From Tetranychus cinnabarinus (lineage: Eukaryota > Arthropoda > Arachnida > Trombidiformes > Tetranychidae): 64,000 nt of DNA. Under the pieces are notes generated by a model. That model saw only the letters and a list, made by a program, of their open reading frames with translations. It searched no databases and was not told the DNA's origin. Below, one piece after another: positions 1-10,612 of the stretch. The position numbers and the translations under genes were made by a program. Location: the NCBI GenBank assembly GCA_022266195.1, contig WHVY01000002.1, positions 5,595,001 to 5,659,000 of the forward strand, in the 5' to 3' direction. Numbering within the stretch: the stretch's first letter is position 1; the number at the start of each line of letters is the position of its first letter.

Positions 1-37
1 GATATTATGGCGATTAATAGTGGATCTGTTAGATTTG

Positions 38-593
38 GGTGGTGGACAATTTGTTGGACAATAAAGTGAAAAGTGATGGAAAAGTCACTTTGAAAGTGGT
101 GAAAAAAGCCGGTTCCATTTGAACTAGAAGATGAAAGTTTGTTATCTCAATGCGTCACTTCTAAAGTAAGACAAAAGTCTGGCGCCATTCAGTCTAGTCT
201 AACTGGAGTGAAAGTCATTCACCGATTGGTTAAAATAGTCATCTCGGGTAACAAAAAATTGGGATTCTACATAACCGGCTTTATACTGCTTTCTTGCCTG
301 AATAAAATTGTTTACTAAAGATTAAGCAAAAGGTCGAGATATCAAGTGATTGGAGTGAATAAGCCAATAAGACAATGAAACATAAGGTGATCTTTCGGAT
401 CGATTCCGTCATAAATGAAATGATATTTTAGGTCAGTCAAACAAAATTTTCGAGTAATTATCAATATTAATAAATCAATTTTAACTCGTATAGTTGCTTT
501 CAAAGATCAATCTGGGACCGACTTTTTACCACCAAATGTCCACCACTTTTTCAATCTCTTTTAATCACCTTTTGAACCGTATTGTCCACCATC
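38..593. repeat. Possible foldback element with imperfect inverted ends
   Basis: The left end (about 38-122, starting GGTGGTGGACAAT) resembles the reverse complement of the right end (about 505-593, ending ATTGTCCACCATC). Both arms share a GTGGTG run followed by a GTCGGT/GCCGGT block. The interior holds a dispersed repeat also found at 37571 and 61755. No clear target-site duplication is visible, so the borders are tentative. Confidence 0.35.
134..290 (+). repeat. Dispersed repeat, copy 1 of 3
   Basis: Begins AAAGTTTGTTATCTC, contains CTGGCGCCATTCAGTCTAGT and CATCTCGGGTAAC, and ends in an AACCGGCTTTAT block. Closely similar sequence occurs at 37571-37722 and 61755-61880. It has no coding potential and may be part of a non-autonomous element or a duplicated upstream region. 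Confidence 0.7.
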
Positions 594-611
594 AGCTTTA
601 ATTAACAATAT

Positions 612-806
612 ACATCTGGTGATAAAATTATTTTGATTAATAAAAACACAAAAGATTATATTTGTTTCGACGTCGATACAAAAAGAAAGTCCAAGGGTCA
701 AATGGTATCCTATTCCTCTGCTGATGGCCAAAAAGAGTCCAAAACGTTGTTAACTTTAACTTCAGCTTTTCTTCCGTTAAACATCATCAGAACTTGCTTG
801 AGCTGA
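612..806 (+). pseudogene. BK relic: 3' part of exon 2, BK5 type
   Basis: This stretch matches the last third of BK5 exon 2: the block around GTGATAAAATTATTTTGATT, the KSKGQMVSYSSA segment, then the ending NIIRTCLS and a TGA at 804-806. Everything upstream (intron, exon 1) is missing. Its downstream flank still resembles BK5's downstream flank up to about 835, where it joins the BTB domain of BK1. It is a remnant of a BK5-type gene that stood before BK1, as the relic at 38055-39231 stands before BK9. Confidence 0.8.
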
Positions 807-883
807 ATTGGTTTAAAGAATAAGTTATTTCTTTAAACTAATAGTGAAAACTGCCTTATTTTGAAAAGATGTTGAGCCATGAA

Positions 884-1929
884 TGTTGGTTGAAATCAGA
901 CCTCATGACTACAACTGATTAGCTCTTAGAAGCATATTTACCATTTATTTCATTCAACTTTAAATTTTTCAATTTTTTCACTTTTCGGACTCAAACTTGG
1001 GTCATCAGCTTTTCATTAACCACATAATTTTCAACATTGATTTATATATCATTAGCTTCGTCTCTTTGAGCTCTAACTAATGATATATAATTGATTACTG
1101 TAACTCGAGACAGTCTCTTAAAACATTAACTTGCCCGGCATCAAAACTCTATGTATTTACATAGGGAATATAATGGTGAAAGTCATCCTGGCGACCCCAC
1201 TAAATTAACAGAATTAAACAACCGACAAAGACAATCAACATACCATTAGAAAGAGCATCTGAAATACTTTTAATTAATATATTTTTCATGTCTGTAACTT
1301 CATCCAGTGTCGAGCTACAAACCGACATAATTTAACTCTCATGTCTATTCAATAATATTGAATATTTCAAAGGATCATCTTATTTCAACAACAATTAAGG
1401 TTTTCATCATTTTTACAATACATCATTCGAAAGCCCTTTTCAAGCCCTTTCGAATGATATTAGTCTCACCAAATTAAACTTAATGATTTATTTAAAATTA
1501 ACCCAAACATGATATTTTCTCGATTCTCATGTTAATTAATGATTTTCTTATGTTATTCAAATCCGACTCATATTACTAATTTTCTTTAACTCTGATCATC
1601 TTCAGAGTTTAATAATTGATTCAACCCTTCGCAGTGTGCTTCACAAATGTCCAACTTAGCTTTAAAAAGCTCAAACATGATTGTTTCATTTTTCCTCTCA
1701 ATACTTTCTCCTTAAATTATCCTTTCACAAAACCAGTTTTTACTTCAATAACCTAAAGGTCATCTTACAAATGTCTCTGTAATGAAGATGACAGTTGAAA
1801 ACCTAAATTTGAATCTTCTCTTAAAAATAAGAGTTAACCTTAACTCAACAACAGTTGTGATGTAGACCCAGAGAAGTAAACTTGTAAACCTTTCTTACTG
1901 TTCAATAAATTTTTTGCCTCAAACCAACA
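884..1929 (+). repeat. 5' LTR of copia element
   Basis: Starts TGTTGGTTGAAATCAG and ends CCTCAAACCAACA; the short terminal inverted repeat is TGTTGG/CCAACA. An AATAAA lies about 25 bp before the end and could act in polyadenylation. It also contains an internal palindrome, CATTCGAAAG ... CTTTCGAATG, around 1424-1458. Confidence 0.95.
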
Positions 1930-1944
1930 GGTTATGGGCCCAGC
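1930..1944 (+). promoter_or_regulatory. Primer-binding site for initiator tRNA-Met (internal)
   Basis: GGTTATGGGCCCAGC starts directly after the 5' LTR. Its reverse complement, GCTGGGCCCATAACC, matches the anticodon stem-loop region of eukaryotic initiator tRNA-Met (CAT anticodon). Drosophila copia also primes from a half-tRNA cut in this region rather than from the 3' CCA end, so this is the minus-strand priming site. Confidence 0.9.
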
Positions 1945-2142
1945 TCGTTTTTGTAAAACTTATATGTTGCTGTGTTAAGCTTTGCTATTGTGTTTAACTA
2001 CATATTTTCATCTTAAAATTTCGTTCATCTTCAAAGCTTCATCTTTGTGCTTTGCACTTAAATTTTCTTGCTCATTTATATTGAATTTAAATTATTCAAT
2101 TGTGTGTTCTATCGTTACAATTAAAATTGTCATCTCAACAAA

Positions 2143-2931
2143 ATGACTGAACGTGAATTTAATATTGTCAAACTTGATGAACTCAACTACCCACTATGGA
2201 AGATTAATGTTGAACGAATTGCTGCATCCAAAGGAGGATTGGATATTTTGTTAGGCAAGGAGCCGTGTCCTGAACCATTGCCACTGGAAGAAGGTGAAGT
2301 CGAGTCGAGGGAACATGCTGCTCGAACGAAGCAAATTGATCAATGGAAGAGGAAAGATGCCACCATTGCAACCATCATGACTTCGTCAATACCTGTAAGT
2401 ATTGTAAATTTAATTACTGCTTGTAAGACATCAGCCCAAATGTACTCAAATATTTTAGATTATAAAGAACAACGAGCAACTCAGAATGTTTGGCATCACA
2501 AAAGAAAATTATCCGAATTGAAATTTACCTCATCACATACTGTTCTTAGTTACTTTAATCAGCTTGAAACAATTACTCAGCAACTGTTCGCTTTAGGAGT
2601 GAAAGTAGATGAAAACGAATTGATATTGAAAGTTCTTGATGATTTACCTTCAGAATATGAAGTTTTTAAAGAAAGTGTTGAATGTAAGATTATTGAAGGT
2701 GTTCAAATTAAGTTATCGGTAATGAAACAAAATTTGCTTTTGGTTGAGAAGCGCATTAATAATAAAACAAAATCTGGTGAAGCTTTAATGGTAAAATCTA
2801 ATGCTGTGAATGCAAGACCACGAATTAAAATTTGTAATGAATGTGGTGGTAAAGGCCACATTGCTAAGTATTGTCGGAAGTCAGCAAATTACAGAAACAA
2901 TTATGGTCATAAGACTAACTTCAAACAATAA
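2143..2931 (+). CDS. gag: copia Gag polyprotein
   Basis: The 262-residue ORF starts at the first ATG after the leader (context CAAAATGAC). It has the copia-type capsid pattern: LDELNYPLWK near the N-terminus, a long helical middle ending LDDLPSEYEVF, and a CCHC zinc knuckle at about residues 232-245 (CNECGGKGHIAKYC). It packages element RNA in virus-like particles. It ends with two consecutive TAA codons just before an Asn-rich tract that is open only in the next frame, so Gag and Pol are joined by a +1 shift: either programmed frameshifting or a small indel in this copy. Confidence 0.92.
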   Translation: MTEREFNIVKLDELNYPLWKINVERIAASKGGLDILLGKEPCPEPLPLEEGEVESREHAARTKQIDQWKRKDATIATIMTSSIPVSIVNLITACKTSAQMYSNILDYKEQRATQNVWHHKRKLSELKFTSSHTVLSYFNQLETITQQLFALGVKVDENELILKVLDDLPSEYEVFKESVECKIIEGVQIKLSVMKQNLLLVEKRINNKTKSGEALMVKSNAVNARPRIKICNECGGKGHIAKYCRKSANYRNNYGHKTNFKQ

Positions 2932-3330
2932 TAATTTTCAAAGAAATGGTTCAAATTATAATAACTACAGTAACAGAAACAATTTTCGATACTCGAACAG
3001 ATTTAACAATAACAGCAATTACAATAAAAATTTCAATAACAATCATGGTAATAACAATAATACTAATTCAAACAATAACAGTAACTTCAATAATAATAAC
3101 AACAGCAGTAATAATCGCTATTCAAGCACCAATAGCTATAATCGGAATAATTACTCAAACAGAGAAAGAAATTCAAATCAAAATTACAGAGGTTCAAACA
3201 GAAACAATAATTTTGCTAATAACATTCAACCTAATCAACAAAATAATTTTAACTCTAATTCAGAGTCTGATTCAAACAGAAATAATGAAAACGCTCCAAT
3301 CAACAATACCTCTCAAAACTCTGAAAACTT
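2930..3330 (+). repeat. Asn-codon-rich low-complexity tract
   Basis: AAT/AAC-rich sequence encoding an Asn/Ser/Tyr/Arg linker between the Gag zinc knuckle and the protease. Such tracts are slippage-prone and may underlie the gag/pol frame change. No other gene is supported here. Confidence 0.8.
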
Positions 3331-6300
3331 TAATTTTGCTTATTGTCACTATGCATTCAGTGATTTAGAATGGTTGATGGATACAGGAGCTTCTTTTCAC
3401 ATTACCGGGAATATTAATAACTTCATTAGTTTGTCTGATTTAGCTGAACCAATTGAACTTACTATTGGTAATGGAAGTAAGGTCCAAGCAATTGGTAAAG
3501 GTGATGTTTTAGTTGATAGCTTTAATGGTGAAAAATGGATTCGCGGTAAATTGACTGATGTTTTGTTCGTACCAAATTTTGGTCGATTCAATTTATTTTC
3601 TTGGGTTCAAACAATGCAGAAAAATTATAAATTAGTATCTTCCCGATTCAGTTCAGAAATTTACGACCCTGAAACAGAACAAGTAATTACTAAAATTGAA
3701 ACCGTTGGTAACTCAATGTGGATGAGAATGAGAACAGTGAGAAATGAAAATAACTTTATAATGTTGACTAACAACTTCTCATTAATGGATTGGCATGAAA
3801 GATTAGCCCACATCAATGTTCACAAAATAATTGAAATGTCAAGAAATAAAATTTTACCACCAATAAAAGGTGATGTTAATGTAAATGAGTTTACCTGTGA
3901 GAGTTGTTAGAAAGGTAAATTTGCGAGGAAACCTTTTCTATCCAAACCCAAAAGAGACTTTAATGTTGGTGAGTCATTCCATTGTGACTTGCAAGGTCCA
4001 ATGGAAGTTGATTCATTGTCAGGCTCGAGATTTGCCTTAGTTATTAAAGATGAATGTTCATCTTTTCGAAGTCTATTTTTTCTTAAACAAAAGTCTGATA
4101 CATTTGCTTCATTAGAAACATATATAAGGTTTGCTGAGAAATGTACTGGTAATCAAGTTAAAATAATGAGAAGCGATAATGGTGGTGAATTTATTGATTC
4201 AAGAGTAAAAGATTTACTTAATTCAAAATCAATCAAACACGAACTTTCAGCACCTTACTGTCCACAACAAAACGGCCTAATAGAGAGAGAAAATAGAACC
4301 ATCACTGAAGCAGCAAGAACAATGTTGTTAGGAGCAAAGCTTCCTAAATTTTTATGGCCTGAATCAATGCACACAGCTGCTTACATCTTAAATATTGTTC
4401 CTAATAAGAAATTAAATAATGTCTCTTCTTTCGAGCTTTGGTATAAAAAGAAACCAACCTACAATCATTTACATGTTTTTGGTTGTGTAGTCTATGGTAA
4501 GCTCAATGCTTCATTTTGCAAGAAGTGGGATCCAAAATCGAAGAAGTATATATTTGTTGGTTACACCGATACCACAAGTAACTTCAAGGTTTTTGACCCA
4601 ACAAGAAATTTCGTTACTGTAATTAGAGACGCTAAATTTTTAGATAATCAGTGTGATGCTCAAGAAGCTATTGATCAAGTAATGAATGAACAAACGAATG
4701 ACTTCGATGAAATTGTCAGATACAATAAAGAAATTGAAACAAATGAAAATGCTAAAAATAATGAAACAGTTGAACGCGAGAATGATAATAATGAAATTGA
4801 TAAAGAAAATGTTGCTCAGATTGCACATGAAATTGTACACAAAAATGATGAACCAAATACCTACAATGAAGCGATGAATAGTGCCAACAGAAATCAATGG
4901 TACAAAGCAATGTTAGAAGAGTTAAATTCATTGAAACAAAATAATGTTTTTGAACTTGTTGACTTACCTGAAGATAAAAGTCCAATTGATTGTCGTTGGG
5001 TCTTCCGAATTAAAAGAAAAATTGATGGATCTATTGATAGATTCAAAGCGAGATTAGTTGCTCGCGGTTATGCTCAGAGATCAGGAATTGATTATTTTGA
5101 GACTTTTAGTCCTGTTGCTCGATATGATTCCATTAGAGCCATCCTCGCCATTACCTGTCAATTTAAAATGTTCCTTGTTCAGTTTGATGTTAAGACAGCT
5201 TTTCTTTACGGTAAACTTGAAGAAGATATTTACATGAACCATCCTCCTGGTTTCGAATCTAATCCTAATAAAATACTTAAATTAAAACGCGGCCTTTATG
5301 GTCTGAAACAAGCTCCTCGACAATGGAATGCTAGAATTAATGAATTTTTATTGAAGTTATCATTTAAACAAAGTATTGCTGACAATTGTGTTTACTCAAA
5401 ATCCGATGGAAACAATTTAATTATTGTAGTAATTTATGTCGATGATGGTCTCATTTCAAGTACCTCTGAATTTGAGTTAATTAATTTTTCAAATGCATTG
5501 AAAACCGAGTTTGAAATTAAAATACATTCACCTGAAATATTTGTCGGAATGGAGATTATTCAATCTCCTATTCGATGTAAAATTTCAATCAAACAATCTT
5601 ATTACATCAAAGAGTTACTGAAAAGATTTAACATGTTTGACTGTAAACCAGTCTCTACTCCAGGTGACACGAACATTAAATTATTTCCCTCTGAAACTGA
5701 ATCCGATCCCAAAATCCCATATCAAGAAGCTGTCGGAGCTTTGCTTTATTTATCTATCATCAGTCGCCCTGATATTACATTTCAAATAAATAAAGCCTCT
5801 CAATTTAATGTTAAACATAATGAAGAGCATTGGAAAGCAATTAAAAGAGTTTTTAGATATTTGAAAGGTACTGTTAATATTGGTATTAGTTATTGTTATT
5901 CACCTGATAATTTTGATTTGATCGGTTATGCCGATGCTGATTATGCTGCTGATGTTGTTACCAGAAAATCAACATCAGGTTTTGTTGTTACCTTAGGTAA
6001 ATCACCGATTTCTTGGTGTTCAAGACTACAAAGAAGTGTAGCTCAATCAACAACCGAAGCTGAATATGTTTCAATTGCTGAGTGTATGAAAGATGTACTT
6101 TGGTATATTCAATTATTCAAAGATCTTTCGATCAACATTACATTACCAATAAAAATTATGAATGACAATCAGGGAGCAATATTGTTAACCCGAAATAATG
6201 TATTTCATCAACGAACCAAACACATTGACATTCGTTTTCACGCTATTAGAGATTATCAAGAACAAGGTTTTATTAAGATTTATTTCATTTCAACAAAAGA

Positions 6301-6379
6301 TCAACCTGCCGACATGTTAACCAAATCACTTTGCTCTCCATCCTTTAACCACTGCAAACAATTACTAAACATTTCTTGA
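2932..6379 (+). pseudogene. pol: copia Pol polyprotein with one in-frame stop
   Basis: One frame (codon phase of 3989) runs to TGA at 6377-6379, broken by a TAG at 3908-3910. In order: an Asn-rich tract (about 2925-3330), protease with DTGA (about 3380), the GAG-pre-integrase HHCC finger (HERLAH ... CESC) where the TAG falls right after the last Cys, integrase with D (HCDLQ), D (RSDNGGEF) and E (GLIERENRT), reverse transcriptase with YVDD (about 5437-5448), and RNase H with DADYA and STTEAEY. The frame overlaps gag by about 120 bp. Domains look otherwise well conserved. Stop readthrough is possible, but a point mutation is simpler. Confidence 0.9.
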
Positions 6380-6610
6380 AACTAAAATTCATTCAATGAT
6401 TTTCTTACTTTTTATTTGATGCACAAAACCATAACCAAACAAACATTCTGAGTACATGCTGTTCATTTCTTTACTTTGATATTAATATAATTTTTGATTT
6501 GAATTAACCTAAAAGCAGTAATTACAATTAACAATACATTTACCAATCAATGTAACTCATTTTATTATTTCATTCATTTACTCATAACCATTTTTTGTAA
6601 GGACATGTGT

Positions 6611-6624
6611 GAAGCAAGGGAAGG
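6611..6624 (+). promoter_or_regulatory. Polypurine tract of copia element
   Basis: GAAGCAAGGGAAGG lies directly before the 3' LTR (purine except for one C), the expected plus-strand priming site. Its reverse complement lies beside the LTR of the second element at 63621-63634. Confidence 0.8.
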
Positions 6625-7670
6625 TGTTGGTTGAAATCAGACCTCATGACTACAACTGATTAGCTCTTAGAAGCATATTTACCATTTATTTCATTCAACT
6701 TTAAATTTTTCAATTTTTTCACTTTTCGGACTCAAACTTGGGTCATCAGCTTTTCATTAACCACATAATTTTCAACATTGATTTATATATCATTAGCTTC
6801 GTCTCTTCGAGCTCTAACTAATGATATATAATTGATTACTGTAACTCGAGACAGTCTCTTAAAACATTAACTTGCCCGGCATCAAAACTCTATGTATTTA
6901 CATAGGGAATATAATGGTGAAAGTCATCCTGGCGACCCCACTAAATTAACAGAATTAAACAACCGACAAAGACAATCAACATACCATTAGAAAGAGCATC
7001 TGAAATACTTTTAATTAATATATTTTTCATGTCTGTAACTTCATCCAGTGTCGAGCTACAAACCGACATAATTTAACTCTCATGTCTATTCAATAATATT
7101 GAATATTTCAAAGGATCATCTTATTTCAACAACAATTAAGGTTTTCATCATTTTTACAATACATCATTCGAAAGCCCTTTTCAAGCCCTTTCGAATGATA
7201 TTAGTCTCACCAAATTAAACTTAATGATTTATTTAAAATTAACCCAAACATGATATTTTCTCGATTCTCATGTTAATTAATGATTTTCTTATGTTATTCA
7301 AATCCGACTCATATTACTAATTTTCTTTAACTCTGATCATCTTCAGAGTTTAATAATTGATTCAACCCTTCGCAGTGTGCTTCACAAATGTCCAACTTAG
7401 CTTTAAAAAGCTCAAACATGATTGTTTCATTTTTCCTCTCAATACTTTCTCCTTAAATTATCCTTTCACAAAACCAGTTTTTACTTCAATAACCTAAAGG
7501 TCATCTTACAAATGTCTCTGTAATGAAGATGACAGTTGAAAACCTAAATTTGAATCTTCTCTTAAAAATAAGAGTTAACCTTAACTCAACAACAGTTATG
7601 ATGTAGACCCAGAGAAGTAAACTTGTAAACCTTTCTTACTGTTCAATAAATTTTTTGCCTCAAACCAACA
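6625..7670 (+). repeat. 3' LTR of copia element
   Basis: Same length as the 5' LTR with two visible substitutions. It is followed by the second ATGAA target duplication at 7671-7675. Confidence 0.95.
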
Positions 7671-7685
7671 ATGAATACTTGGAAA

Positions 7686-8703
7686 CAAAGAGTAAAGGAA
7701 GAAGAGAGAGCAATTCAATAGTAAGTCTGAACCAAAATTTTTTTTTGGTGTCAGAAGATGGCGCAAGAAAGAGACTCTTTCTTTTTACTTTCTTTACATA
7801 TTTTTCACTCTCTTTTTCTCTTTCTTTTCTCTTTCTTTTTTTAATTAAAAATTTAATTAATGCAATTGATACAAACTTTGGAAAAGGCTTTTTTGATTGT
7901 TTTTCAATGTTTTTAATGTTTTTTTAATTGATTTTGATGATTTGATGCTTAGATTTCTTATTAATGACAAATTTATGACGATTTAACAGAAAAAATGCCA
8001 TTTCAACTAGTAAAGTCTAAATTGATCAAGCAAAAGTCTATCAAAACGTTTTCATAGTCATTGTGTTAAGGTTTCGGTAATATTTTGGTTACGATAAACT
8101 TTCCCTGCCAATAAATTCTGAATTTATTCTTTACAGCTGTTAGATTCATAATTTAATGGTAAATTCGTTAACCGATAGATATGTCCAACATTATACTAAC
8201 GACAATTCATTCACCATTTGCTTTATGTGAAGGTGAATTCCCGTAAAATCAATGAATTAAGAATTTATTCGAGTTTATATTCATTTATTAGCAGAGTAAC
8301 CAAACTAGCCGTAAACCTTAATTGATTGACTATGAAAACTTTTTGATAGACTTTTACTTGATCAATTTAGATTTTGTTAGCTATAAAGACATTCTTCTGT
8401 CACAATTATCACAAATATATCATTAAATAAGAAATCATAGCATCAAAATCATTAAAATCAATTAAAATGACATTGAAAACATTGAAAAGTTGTCAAAAAA
8501 GTCTTTTCTAATGTTGACATTTATTGTTTTAATTTAATTTTTGATGATGAAAAGAAAGAGAAAAGAAAGAGAAAAAGAGAGTGAAAAATATGTAAAGAAA
8601 GTAAAAAGAAAGAGTCTCTTTCTCGCGCCATCTTCTGACACCAAAAAAAAATTTTGGTTCAGACTTTGTATTGAATTGCTCTCTCTTCTTCCTTTACTCT
8701 TTG
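7686..8703. mobile_element. hAT-like foldback MITE
   Basis: The ends are inverted repeats starting CAAAGAGTAAAGGAAGAAG. The 8-bp flank CTTGGAAA is duplicated (7678-7685 and 8704-8711), the size typical of hAT elements. Similarity between arms is not confined to the ends: blocks such as TTGATCAAGCAAAAGTCTAT (left) recur inverted far inward on the right, so most of the 1018 bp could fold into one long hairpin. No transposase is encoded. The ORFs across the arms are pyrimidine/purine-rich by-products. Removing it and one flank restores the BK reading ...YLETKENK.... The superfamily call rests on duplication size and the CAAAG end. Confidence 0.85.
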
Positions 8704-10612
8704 CTTGGAAACAAAGGAAAACAAAGTTGAACTGGATTTTGATGAACAAGCTTTCAAATCATTTTTAAGTTGGATTAAATTAGATATTGCCATCATTGAT
8801 ATGGATTACGTTATAACTCTTTGTAACATAAGTGATTATTTTGGAATGAATTACATGGTGCGAAAATGTACTGAATATTTTCGCCAAAAATTTGCAATCG
8901 AACATCTTCCAACTATTTTACATCAAGTGACTGAAACTTCCATGTTGATCGATTCTAATACTCTTGATGCTTTCATCTGTTGTCATTTCTTGCGAATAAA
9001 AAATTCATACGCTGCATCATATTCGTTTAAGAAATATTTTTGGTTGGATTATCCTGTTGAAACAATTGAGTATATTTGTGCTTTGGATTTGATGATTTAT
9101 TCAGAATATCAAGTGTTCGAGGCGATCGCAAGATGGGTGAATTTCAATGTTGATTCTAGAAAGTGTCATCTTGAAAGATTGTTAAGATTAGTTCGATGGA
9201 GCCATTTGGGAGATAAAGATTTATTTGAAATAAAAGAAAATGAATTGGTCAAATCTTCAGGTTTCCAGCCAAAATATTGCTTGCCATCCAATTATAATTG
9301 TGATTGTGTCTCTGACAGAGCTAAGCAACATTGCCTCGTCATTATTGAACAATTGGAGGGTACAGATTTGCGAATTATAGTACTTGACATTAAATTGCTG
9401 CTCTTGTTTAATCGAGATTTAAAATTGGACCAAACAATATCATTGAATCTGCTTCACGATGAACATGTTTCTATTATTTTCTACTATTCTTGAAGGAAAG
9501 CAATTCGAATTGATTGGAATCGAAATACATATCGTTTCTTCAAGGATACTGATATTGGACCCCATATAGCTGGCACTTGCAAATTGAATATAAATTACTG
9601 GTAAGCTATTTATTCTTATGGCAACACTCATTTCAATTTGGAGCACCGTATGCGTATTAAACTTCTCAAACAAAGGGATTCACCTCGATTCATTTCTTGG
9701 GATTCACTGGCAATCATTTTTGCATTTCGTTACTTCAATAATTTTCATTCTCGAATAACTAATTTCAATTTTTTTTACATATTAGGTCAAAATATTGGCG
9801 CAGACCTCCTAGCTTCTCGCCTTTCTACAGATACAAAATACGTGACAAAACTGATGCTGGTTTTTTTTATGCCACAGGTCATGAGGAATCTGAGTATTGG
9901 TTGAATAGGGTCATGCGAACTGATGATAAAATCTTGAAAGATTCTAGACTTCATGATTGGGTAATGAATTTTCGTCTAACTGTGCTGTCCGATAATATCT
10001 TTATTCTGACAAATAATCTTGAGTTTGGTAAGTTCAATGTTCGCCAAAAACATTTAAAGAAGATCGAGCTCCCGAAACTTAGAGAAACGAATGAATTAGA
10101 AAATAAAAGTTTGTTTATTACGTCAAGCAAAGTGCGCGCTGACCGAGTTTTTTTGATAGATGCATCAAAGAAAAATGTCTTTTGTTTCAATATTAATAAT
10201 CAAGAATGGAGTTTTTTCGGTGGTTTGTTTATTGATCCTTATCCATCTTCTAATTCTGGCCAAAGTTTTGGTTATTTTCCAATGATATCTGAAAAGTTGA
10301 TCACTTTGACCCAAGCTTTTTTACCGTTAGACATGATCATTACTTAATGAAACCATAACCACAACTGAGTTCATTGACGATTTTTAGACTTAATTAATTA
10401 AACTAATAAAAATTCTCAATGTCCATTATACAATAACAATAAAATCGTACTACTTTTTTCAAAGTGAATACAATTACGATCATTCAGTGTTAAGAAAGTG
10501 CATGCATCTGAAGATTAACTTGAGATTTGGTTTGCTGTCCGTTTAGTTTTTTGAGTACCGAATTTTTACCAGCAATTTTATTCACTCATTTTTTTACCGT
10601 ATTTTTACCGGG

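Larger units (their letters stand above)
884..7670 (+). mobile_element. Ty1/copia LTR retrotransposon, complete insertion
   Basis: LTRs of identical length (884-1929 and 6625-7670, 1046 bp, TG...CA) flank gag and pol. The 5-bp target-site duplication ATGAA lies at 879-883 and 7671-7675. Only two LTR mismatches were found by eye (1067/6808 and 1857/7598), so the insertion is young. The order protease-integrase-RT-RNase H is diagnostic of copia. It interrupts BK1 in the sense orientation. Pol carries an in-frame stop, and gag and pol are in different frames, so this copy may not be autonomous. Confidence 0.97.
835..10347 (+). pseudogene. BK1: BTB-BACK-kelch-like gene broken by two transposons
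   Basis: The coding remnants are 835-883 (start of the BTB domain, PYFEKMLSH), 7676-7685, then 8712-9600 (rest of BTB, BACK, linker) and exon 2 at 9786-10347. Three lesions are visible. The first ~25 codons are missing and replaced by the tail of another BK copy. A copia element sits at 884-7670 and a hAT-like element at 7686-8703. A TGA at 9491-9493 replaces the first Gly codon of the SGGKAIR-type motif seen in BK9. The intron 9601-9785 keeps a GTAAGC donor and TAG acceptor in phase 2, and exon 2 is fully open, ending DMIIT. It is closest to BK9, whose downstream flank is also shared. So little other damage suggests recent inactivation. Confidence 0.9.

Noticed and set aside
1930..1950. Possible tRNA fragment after the LTR
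   Set aside because: Only ~15 bases match and they are antisense, exactly where a primer-binding site belongs; no tRNA gene was found in the window.
2946..3368. 140-codon Ile/Thr-rich ORF in copia
   Set aside because: Out-of-frame shadow of the AAT/AAC repeat tract in Pol.
4640..4985. Antisense ORFs in the integrase-RT spacer
   Set aside because: Opposite-strand shadows of an Asn/Glu-rich linker in Pol; no motifs.
7655..7927. 90-codon ORF across the LTR/MITE junction
   Set aside because: It spans the LTR end, BK1 codons and the pyrimidine-rich MITE arm; no domain, and its mirror on the other arm (8534-8749, minus strand) is the inverted repeat.
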